Shown: positions 7,866 to 13,343 of the stretch, in pieces | Layout of the letters: each line of letters opens with the position of its first letter | How positions within the stretch are numbered: the stretch's first letter is position 1 | Assembly: GCA_944359595.1 (NCBI GenBank) | Contig: CALVSV010000081.1 | Coordinates: 1 to 13,343 of the forward strand | Source: an uncultured Bacilli bacterium | Lineage (GTDB): Bacteria; Bacillota_I; Bacilli_A; RF39; UBA660 | DNA length: 13,343 bases | Direction of reading: 5' to 3' | Notes under the pieces: model-generated | Databases searched by the model: none | Told to the model about the DNA's origin: nothing | What the model saw: only the letters and a program-made list of their open reading frames with translations | Made by a program: the position numbers and the translations under genes

Positions 7866-8282
7866 ATGAAGGAAGCTTATTGGGGATATTTATTAATATT
7901 ATTAGGAATTTTTGTAATAGCAGCTCTTATGCTTTTTCAAGATTTAACAACTACAAATGATCAAAACTATTATTTGACTAAAGAAATAACTGATGCAGCG
8001 CTAGTTGATGCATTCGATATACCATATTATAGAGCAACAGGGAAGATTGCAATAGATAAAGAAGCGTTTGTAGAAAGTTTTTTAAGAAGATATGCAGAAA
8101 GTGCTAGCCCTACAAGAAATTATAATATTAAAATAAATGATGTTGTAGAGTATCCGCCAAAGGTAAGTGTTACAGTAACAAGTGCATCACAAGCATTTTC
8201 AATGACTGGTGATCAATTTGCTATAACAAATAGATTAGATGAAATATTAGAAACTAATTATGTTGAAGGAACAGTTGATTAA
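7866..8282 (+). CDS. DUF5411-like one-helix protein, possible TadE-like minor pilin
   Basis: A 138-residue protein starting MKEAYWGYLLILLGIFVIA. It has one N-terminal membrane helix at about residues 7-24 and an extracytoplasmic domain of about 110 residues (TKEITDAALVDAFDIPYYR, then FVESFLRRYAESA). The sequence matches what I recall of DUF5411, a small family of unknown function found beside tad-like genes in related Bacilli; I could not search to confirm it. Size, topology and being first gene of a cpaB-cpaF-tadB-tadC run suggest a TadE/TadF-like minor pilin or assembly factor (inference). There is no obvious prepilin peptidase site, so it may simply be membrane anchored. AGGAG at 7852-7856 lies 9 bases before the ATG. 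It is separated from cpaB by 70 bases that hold a second promoter candidate. Confidence 0.75.
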   Translation: MKEAYWGYLLILLGIFVIAALMLFQDLTTTNDQNYYLTKEITDAALVDAFDIPYYRATGKIAIDKEAFVESFLRRYAESASPTRNYNIKINDVVEYPPKVSVTVTSASQAFSMTGDQFAITNRLDEILETNYVEGTVD

Positions 8283-8305
8283 TTTAAAAAAAATATTTTA
8301 ATTAA
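8279..8305 (+). terminator. Weak AT-only inverted repeat, possible attenuator between the DUF5411-like gene and cpaB
   Basis: TTAATTTAAAA (8279-8289) can pair with TTTTAATTAA (8296-8305) with one bulged T. The stem has no G-C pairs, and the T-rich tract begins only several bases later (8310-8314). It may lower read-through into cpaB but could also be chance in such AT-rich DNA. Confidence 0.25.
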
Positions 8306-8315
8306 AGTATTTTTA

Positions 8316-8324
8316 TGCTATAAT
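8316..8324 (+). promoter_or_regulatory. Internal extended -10 promoter candidate before cpaB
   Basis: TGCTATAAT is a textbook extended -10: TG at 8316-8317, then a perfect TATAAT at 8319-8324. No good -35 hexamer lies 17 bases upstream (TTTTAA). Transcription would start near 8331, with a perfect AGGAGG ribosome site at 8340-8345, 7 bases ahead of the cpaB ATG. It may give separate expression of the core machine relative to the first gene. Confidence 0.5.
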
Positions 8325-8352
8325 GATTTTATAATAAATAGGAGGATTAAAA

Positions 8353-9237
8353 ATGAATAAAAATGGGAACGCATTAAAAAGATTTCTTACTAATAAGAAT
8401 ACTGTAACAATATTAGGGGTTTTAATTGGAGCGCTTGTTTTAATAGTAGGCTATAATTATAGAGTTAATAGTCAAATAGAACAAGTTACTGTATTGGTTG
8501 CTAAAGAAAATATACAACCAAGAACACAAATAACAGAATCTATGGTTGAAACTGTTAGTATTGCGAAAGCATTATATGATAAAATGATTGGAGACTATGG
8601 TGCTGGTGTTAGCTTGCTTAGAAATGCTAGCGAGCTAAATAATTTTGAGGATGGTGCATTTTCTAATGTTAATGCATTAATTCCAAAAGGAACACCATTA
8701 ATTCGTAATGTTAATGTTGTAAATGAAAGTGAAATACCATCTAGTGTGCTTAAAAAAGTTAATAAAGGAGAAGTTCCATATGCTTACCAAGTAGATCCTA
8801 ATGATACATATGGTAACTCAATTATGCCTGATAGTTATGTAGATGTATATATGAAGTATACAAATGATGAAGGTAAAATAGTATTTGGTAAATTTATTGA
8901 AAATGTAAAAGTTCTTGCTGTATTAGATTCAAGTTATAGAGATGTATTTGAAAATACTGCAGAACAAAGAACTACATCATTATTATTCTTAAGTTTATCA
9001 GAAGATTATCATTTATTGCTTAGAAAAGCTAGATATTTATCTATTGAACTGGTAACTGTGCCTGTAACTGAATCAATAATAAATGAAGACTATGAAGGAA
9101 CACTTAGAATTACTAGTAGTGAGTTAAGACAATATATTGAAGATAGAACTGTAAATGTTACTGAAGATCAATTGCCAGAAGCTGATGTCCCAAATATAGA
9201 AATTGAAGAAACTAATAAAAATAATGGAAACAGATAA
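8353..9237 (+). CDS. cpaB: Flp/Tad pilus assembly protein CpaB (RcpC), SAF domain
   Basis: A 294-residue membrane-anchored protein. A single N-terminal helix spans about 17-34. A SAF domain follows from about 45 to 122, visible in VTVLVAKENIQPRTQITESM and closing with PKGTPLIRNVNV. The part from about 135 to 235 fits the RcpC/CpaB region, with VDPNDTYGNSIMPDSYVDVY and an ENVKVLAVLD strand pair. The tail is acidic and hydrophilic. In Tad systems CpaB/RcpC works on the outer face of the cytoplasmic membrane. In diderms it contacts the secretin; here no secretin gene is seen, as expected for a monoderm. The SAF domain carries an insert of about 35 residues (about 72-108) before its final strand. 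The stop codon lies 14 bases inside cpaF, so the two are coupled. Confidence 0.85.
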   Translation: MNKNGNALKRFLTNKNTVTILGVLIGALVLIVGYNYRVNSQIEQVTVLVAKENIQPRTQITESMVETVSIAKALYDKMIGDYGAGVSLLRNASELNNFEDGAFSNVNALIPKGTPLIRNVNVVNESEIPSSVLKKVNKGEVPYAYQVDPNDTYGNSIMPDSYVDVYMKYTNDEGKIVFGKFIENVKVLAVLDSSYRDVFENTAEQRTTSLLFLSLSEDYHLLLRKARYLSIELVTVPVTESIINEDYEGTLRITSSELRQYIEDRTVNVTEDQLPEADVPNIEIEETNKNNGNR

Positions 9238-10666
9238 TATATTTTCGCATATAGACTTTGGCCCACTACAAAAATATTTAGATGATGAAGATGTAACAGA
9301 TATTTCATATTCAAACGGTGGGCAAGTCTGGCTTAAAACCTTATCAAAAGGTGTTTATAGAGTTGAAGAACCTGCAATAAACAATGCTTTAATGGAAAAA
9401 ATTGCATTTCAATGTTCTAATGCAATGGGTAAGACATTTAATATGGCTCAACCATTTCTAGATGCTGAAGGTACAGAATTACGTCTTAACTTTGTACATG
9501 AATCAATTGCTAGAAATGGTATTGCTGCGGTTTTAAGAAAAACACCGGCTAAAGTTAGATTAAATAAAGATAAACTTATAAATGAACATTATGTTACTGA
9601 AAATATACATGACTTTTTAATAGAATGTGTTCATGGACATTGCAATATATTAGTTAGTGGGGAAACTGGTAGTGGTAAAACTGAGTTTGTTAAGTATTTA
9701 GCAGCTCATACAAAAGAGAATGAAAAAATAATAACAATAGAAGATACACTTGAACTTCACTTAGATTTGATTTTCCCACATAGAGACATTGTTGCTATGA
9801 AAACTAATAATATAGCAAGCTATACTGAAGTGTTAGTAACATGTATGAGACAAAATCCAATATGGATTTTATTATCAGAAGTTCGTAGTGCTGAAGCTGT
9901 TATGGCAGTTCGTAACTCTATTTCTTCGGGACACAAAATTTTATCAACAATACATGCTGATAAAGCAACTTCAATTCCAACACGTTTATACAGTTTACTT
10001 GAATCAAATATTGATATTGAGCAATTTTTGTCAACAATACATAGATATGTACAATTAGGAGTACATATAAGAGGTTATTATTCAAAAAAATATGGTAGAT
10101 TTCAAAGAGAAATTGTTGAAATAGCAGAATTTTTTGTAGATGAAAATAATAAACCTGGAAGTAATGTTATATATCAAAAAACAGTTGATGGAAAAATTAC
10201 AAGACGTAATCCATCAAAACATTTAATTGATTATCTTGATATACAAGGTGTTCAATTATCGAAAAACGTTATGGTTGAAAAAGAAGGTGTTCAAGAACAA
10301 GAGGATGAACAAATAGAAAAAGCTAATCAAGAAATGGATAAGATGGAACAAATAAGTAAAGAAGCAAATAGTAAATTGCAACAAGAAAGTACACAAGCAG
10401 TTCAACAAACAAATAGTACTCCTGTTCAAAATAATCAACAAAATAGAATAGTACAACAACCATATCAAAATATAAATAATGTACAACCAAATTATAATAT
10501 TAATAATTATGGGTATCAACAACAAAGACCAATTAATAATCAGTATAATAATTATAATATACCAAATAATGGTTATGTACGACAAAATAATATGGTTAAT
10601 CCAGTACAAAATATTAATCAAAACATGTCTAATAATGATGTAGATGATGATGATATATTAATGTAA
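9224..10666 (+). CDS. cpaF: CpaF/TadA-type secretion ATPase with Q/N-rich C-terminal tail
   Basis: A 480-residue cytoplasmic ATPase that powers Tad/Flp pilus assembly or secretion. I start at ATG 9224 (METDNIFSHIDFG) rather than TTG 9203; both overlap cpaB and neither has a strong ribosome site. The N-terminal domain (1 to about 110) includes VTDISYSNGGQVWL. Walker A is GETGSGKT at 146-153, the Asp box TIEDTLEL at 171-178, Walker B IWILLSEVR at 213-221 (Ser before the Glu where CpaF proteins usually have Gly), and the His box GHKILSTIHADKA at 236-248. The usual core ends near 345. An extra tail follows: a charged, probably coiled-coil stretch (351-388), a Q/N/Y-rich stretch (391-470, 42 of 80 residues Gln or Asn) and an acidic end (DDDD). 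Its partners are TadB and TadC, encoded directly downstream. Confidence 0.92.
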   Translation: METDNIFSHIDFGPLQKYLDDEDVTDISYSNGGQVWLKTLSKGVYRVEEPAINNALMEKIAFQCSNAMGKTFNMAQPFLDAEGTELRLNFVHESIARNGIAAVLRKTPAKVRLNKDKLINEHYVTENIHDFLIECVHGHCNILVSGETGSGKTEFVKYLAAHTKENEKIITIEDTLELHLDLIFPHRDIVAMKTNNIASYTEVLVTCMRQNPIWILLSEVRSAEAVMAVRNSISSGHKILSTIHADKATSIPTRLYSLLESNIDIEQFLSTIHRYVQLGVHIRGYYSKKYGRFQREIVEIAEFFVDENNKPGSNVIYQKTVDGKITRRNPSKHLIDYLDIQGVQLSKNVMVEKEGVQEQEDEQIEKANQEMDKMEQISKEANSKLQQESTQAVQQTNSTPVQNNQQNRIVQQPYQNINNVQPNYNINNYGYQQQRPINNQYNNYNIPNNGYVRQNNMVNPVQNINQNMSNNDVDDDDILM

Positions 10667-10680
10667 GGCGGTGAAAATAA

Positions 10681-11589
10681 ATGTCTTTATCTGTAATATT
10701 ATATATAATATTAGTTTTAATAGGTATATTTGTAATGGCTTATAGAAATAAAAGAAATGATAGCGTATATAAATATTTATCAAAAGAAGGTAAATTGTTA
10801 TATGACAGGTTAGCGCCATATTCATATAAAGTAATACGAGAAAAAGTTAAAAGTATGAATCAAGATTATTCTATTAAAGAATATATAAAGCAAATCATTA
10901 TGTTTGCAGGATTTGCTGGCGTAATAACTTATTTATATTTTTATAATATAGTATGGTCGGTTGTATACGCTGCTGTTGCTGTATCTGTTATACCATATCT
11001 TACATATTTAAGATATAAAAGAATATATTCTGAATTTATATTTGAACAAATTCAAGTGTATACAACAAACGTTATAATGGAATATCAAACTACAAAGTCA
11101 TTTGTTAAAGCTCTAGAAGGTGTTGCAAATTCTGGAGTATTAGAAGATCCTGTATTAACAGATGTTAAGATTATGCTAGATTTAGCATATCAAAAAGGAC
11201 AAATTGATGATTCTATTGCATTTATGAATGAAAAATATCCATTTCATATAGTTAAAAATATGCACCAATTGTTTTTACAAGTTACTAAAGAAGGTGCTCG
11301 TGACATATCGGGATCATTAGATAACATGAGTTTAGATATAGATACACTTGTTGAAGGTGTATATCGTGATAGACTAGACAGACAACAATTTCACAAACAA
11401 TTTTTAATGTATGGTGTCATGTTATTCTTTTTAATTGCAGTTATTCAATTGTTATTAGGTAACGACCAATATTTAGAAATGATTGAATTATGGTATATAA
11501 AACTAGTATTACATTTTGTACTATTATTCAATAGTTTCTTCCTACTTAATGGAGAAAAATATTATAATGAGAATGTAGGTGGAGAGTAA
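10681..11589 (+). CDS. tadB: TadB-like inner platform protein (type II secretion F domain)
   Basis: A 302-residue polytopic membrane protein. Predicted helices are at about 4-20, 69-86, 90-109, 241-259 and 271-290. The cytoplasmic domain between the third and fourth (about 115-238) fits a type II secretion F domain, with TTNVIMEYQTTKSFVKALEG near its start and LFLQVTKEGARDISGSLDNM near its centre. TadB pairs with TadC to form the platform on which the CpaF ATPase acts. Position directly after cpaF and before a second F-domain gene supports TadB over a PilC/GspF protein, which would carry two F domains in one chain. AAGGCGGTGA (10665-10674) is the ribosome site and overlaps the cpaF stop codon. 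The stop shares one base with the next start. Confidence 0.85.
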   Translation: MSLSVILYIILVLIGIFVMAYRNKRNDSVYKYLSKEGKLLYDRLAPYSYKVIREKVKSMNQDYSIKEYIKQIIMFAGFAGVITYLYFYNIVWSVVYAAVAVSVIPYLTYLRYKRIYSEFIFEQIQVYTTNVIMEYQTTKSFVKALEGVANSGVLEDPVLTDVKIMLDLAYQKGQIDDSIAFMNEKYPFHIVKNMHQLFLQVTKEGARDISGSLDNMSLDIDTLVEGVYRDRLDRQQFHKQFLMYGVMLFFLIAVIQLLLGNDQYLEMIELWYIKLVLHFVLLFNSFFLLNGEKYYNENVGGE

Positions 11590-12377
11590 TGTGGGAATTA
11601 TTTATTGTTATAGTAATTGCATTAATTGTTTGTGCGGTTAACGGAGTATTAGATACTAAAAAGTTTTTTGATGATAATAGTGTATACATCAAATCATTTA
11701 AAGAAGAGGATTATGATTTTTTAGTACACGTAAAATATGGTGAAGCAGTTGATCCAAATATATTATTTAACAAAAGAATAAAGATGGCTGTAATTGTATT
11801 TGGTATAATGTTAATATTCTTTATATCTAATTTAAGTTTTTTAAATATATTAATATGTGTTGGTGTAGCTGTATTTATATTTAAAAGTGGTTATTCAAAT
11901 CTAAAAAGTTATTATAAAGCTAGATTACATAATATAGATTTATTATTGCCTTACTATTTAAAGATGCTAGAAGTTTTAATTCAATATTATACTGTACCTG
12001 TTGCTATATCTAGATCTATAGAGGATGCTCCAGAAATATTTAGACCTGGACTTAGAAAATTAATAACTAAGATTGAAAATGGAGATTCATCAATAGATCC
12101 ATATATGGAATTTGCTAAAGATTATCCAGTTAGAGATTCTATGAGAATGATGCGTTTATTATACAGATTAGGTTTAGGTATACAAGAAAATAAAGAAGAA
12201 CAATTATTATTGTTATCAAAAACAATATCATCATTACAAAATAAAGCAAGAGAACAAAAATACAAAGAAAGACTTGAAAAAATGCAAGGCAAAACAATGA
12301 TAATGTTATTCGGTACGGGTGCTGGTGTTATTGTGTTACTGCTTGCTGCAATGATGATGATGATGAATAATATGTAA
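11589..12377 (+). CDS. tadC: TadC-like inner platform protein (type II secretion F domain)
   Basis: A 262-residue membrane protein, second of the TadB/TadC pair. Helices are predicted at about 2-19, 65-81, 84-99 and 236-256. The cytoplasmic F-like domain covers about 110-230 (LLPYYLKMLEVLIQYYTVPV, then SISR-like and FAKDYPVRDSMRMMRLLYRL segments). The ATG overlaps the tadB TAA by one base (TAATG), with GGAG at 11581-11584, a classic termination-reinitiation arrangement that favours equal amounts of the two proteins. The C-terminus ends with five consecutive methionines and NNM, encoded by five perfect ATG repeats (12351-12365). Its role is inferred from family and context; sequence identity to well-studied TadC proteins is probably low. 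Confidence 0.82.
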   Translation: MWELFIVIVIALIVCAVNGVLDTKKFFDDNSVYIKSFKEEDYDFLVHVKYGEAVDPNILFNKRIKMAVIVFGIMLIFFISNLSFLNILICVGVAVFIFKSGYSNLKSYYKARLHNIDLLLPYYLKMLEVLIQYYTVPVAISRSIEDAPEIFRPGLRKLITKIENGDSSIDPYMEFAKDYPVRDSMRMMRLLYRLGLGIQENKEEQLLLLSKTISSLQNKAREQKYKERLEKMQGKTMIMLFGTGAGVIVLLLAAMMMMMNNM

Positions 12378-12381
12378 AATA

Positions 12382-12414
12382 AAAAAATTGAATCAAATAA
12401 TGATTCAATTTTTT
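12382..12414. terminator. Bidirectional intrinsic terminator between tadC and the convergent pilB-type gene
   Basis: A perfect 14-base-pair stem (12382-12395 with 12401-12414) encloses a 5-base AATAA loop. The core is TTGAATCA/TGATTCAA, flanked by six A residues on the left and six T residues on the right, so it works as a hairpin plus U-tract on both strands. It lies 4 bases after the tadC stop and 1 base beyond the stop of the - strand ATPase gene. Confidence 0.9.
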
Positions 12415-12415
12415 A

Positions 12416-13343
12416 TTATAAGTCTAATATTTCATCTTGTGTATCTGCCTCGATTATTTCTGGCTCGATACGTTTTTCATCTTTTGATTGTATTACTTGA
12501 ATATTATCATTAGTATTATTTTTAATAGTTTTACTTACCTTTATTGAGTTTAAATCTATTTCACTATCATCAACTTCAATAAGTTTTAATACTTCTTCAA
12601 TAGTAGTTTTATTATCTAAAACTTTGCGAAGTCCGTCTTGAAGAAGGGTAGTAGTACCTTTTTCGCCGTAAACCAATTCTCTTAAATCTTCTTTTCTCAT
12701 ATTTTCAGTAATAGCGTCTCTAATTTCTTCATTTATTATTAAAACTTCTTGAATAGCGATACGTCCCTTATATCCTGTATTTCTACATTCGCTACAACCT
12801 ACTGCAGAATATGTTTCATCAACTTCAATGTTTAAAACTTCTTTAAACAGTTCTTTTTCATATGGAGTTGTTTTTCTTTTTTTCATACATTTATGACAAA
12901 TTCTTCTTGCCAATTTTTGTGAAATTATACCTTCTAAAGCAGTACCTAACAAATATCTTTCAACACCCATATCAAGCAATCTTTCGATAGTATTAAGGGA
13001 GTTATTGGTGTGTATAGTAGATAATACTAAGTGTCCTGTTATAGATGCACGAATAGCTATTTGAGCTGTTTCAGTATCTCTTATTTCCCCAATCATTATT
13101 ATGTTTGGATCTTGTCTTAAAATAGTTCTTAAAACATTAGCGAATGTTAATCCTATTTCACTATTAACTTGAATTTGATTTACACCTTCTATATCCATTT
13201 CTATTGGATCTTCAACTGTCATAAGATTTACATCTTCATGATTTAACTTTTGTAATATAGAATATACTGTCGTTGATTTACCTGATCCAGTCGCACCAGT
13301 AACAAGTATTATACCATTAGGTACACGTATCATTTCTTTAACT
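12416..13343 (-). CDS. pilB: PilB/GspE-type assembly ATPase, C-terminal part (runs off the right edge)
   Basis: About 308 residues of the C-terminal ATPase domain of a type IV pilus or type II secretion assembly motor. The frame stays open through the window edge (codons for Val-Lys-Glu precede the first Met), so the ATG at 13333 is internal. Counting from that Met: Walker A GATGSGKS at 13-20 (Ala where most members have Pro), Asp box VEDPIE at 40-45, Walker B IIMIGEIRD at 78-86, His box TGHLVLSTIHTN at 99-110. The zinc-binding tetracysteine CxxC...CxxC is at 146/149 and 180/183, typical of PilB/GspE and absent from CpaF. After about residue 255 comes an acidic, hydrophilic extension of about 50 residues not usual for the family. 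It converges with tadC. The symbol is given by family; gspE or a competence-type comGA is possible. Confidence 0.9.
   Translation of the reverse strand, partial: VKEMIRVPNGIILVTGATGSGKSTTVYSILQKLNHEDVNLMTVEDPIEMDIEGVNQIQVNSEIGLTFANVLRTILRQDPNIIMIGEIRDTETAQIAIRASITGHLVLSTIHTNNSLNTIERLLDMGVERYLLGTALEGIISQKLARRICHKCMKKRKTTPYEKELFKEVLNIEVDETYSAVGCSECRNTGYKGRIAIQEVLIINEEIRDAITENMRKEDLRELVYGEKGTTTLLQDGLRKVLDNKTTIEEVLKLIEVDDSEIDLNSIKVSKTIKNNTNDNIQVIQSKDEKRIEPEIIEADTQDEILDL

Noticed and set aside
9203..9223. TTG start for cpaF at 9203
   Set aside because: It would add MKKLIKI from within cpaB without a clear ribosome site. ATG 9224 gives a more usual N-terminus, though the choice is not certain.
10256..10621. 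Antisense Ile/Leu-rich open frame that looks like a membrane protein
   Set aside because: It is the reverse complement of the Q/N-rich tail of cpaF (AAT, CAA and TAT read backwards give Ile and Leu), so the hydrophobicity is an artefact.
1..13343. Alternative genetic code (TGA as Trp), suggested by the Mollicutes-like composition
   Set aside because: Trp is written TGG throughout the long genes, and no in-frame TGA interrupts any gene. TGA is not used as a stop in the genes seen here, but ten stops are too few to mean much.
1..13343. CRISPR arrays, insertion sequences, tRNA or rRNA genes
   Set aside because: No regular direct repeats with spacers, no transposase-like frame, no terminal inverted repeats of a mobile element and no tRNA-like cloverleaf noticed on either strand.

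Overview
The window comes from a very AT-rich, low-GC Gram-positive-type genome. Shine-Dalgarno sites are strong, all genes are short-leader or tightly packed, and the code is standard: every tryptophan I checked in the long genes is TGG, and no gene seen here ends in TGA. The style of the large secreted proteins, the DUF5411-like small protein and the truncated WRIVRxNGDGT domain recall uncultured gut Bacilli of the RF39/Mollicutes-related group. That placement is an inference from memory, not a search result.

Layout on the + strand. (1) 1-107 is the 3' end of a probable gpsA. (2) 115-918 is a 5'-truncated open frame for a DUF6273-like, lectin-like extracellular domain. It has no conventional start and is closed by an AT-rich hairpin terminator at its stop codon. 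(3) A promoter at 976-1004 drives three exported proteins (1030-7751): two very large cysteine-doublet paralogues flank a small single-pass membrane protein, and a terminator overlaps the last stop codon. (4) A second operon (7866-12377) encodes a Tad/Flp-type pilus or secretion machine: a one-helix DUF5411-like protein (possible minor pilin), CpaB (SAF domain), CpaF ATPase, and TadB and TadC inner platform proteins. The last genes overlap or are tightly spaced, which indicates translational coupling. A strong bidirectional terminator follows.

On the - strand, 12416-13343 is the C-terminal part of a PilB/GspE-type assembly ATPase running off the right edge. It belongs to a second, type IV pilus or type II secretion-like, system that converges on the Tad operon.

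How they may work together (inference): CpaF powers TadB/TadC, with CpaB on the extracytoplasmic side and the DUF5411-like protein as a possible subunit. The adjacent cysteine-rich giants, which have signal peptides but no visible membrane or LPXTG anchor, are candidate surface or pilus-associated proteins. The type I membrane protein encoded between them is a candidate anchor or partner. The most novel elements are the paired CC-doublet proteins with a shared C-terminal EKxGDF ending, the Q/N-rich prion-like tail on CpaF, and the promoterless, N-terminus-less domain cassette next to gpsA.
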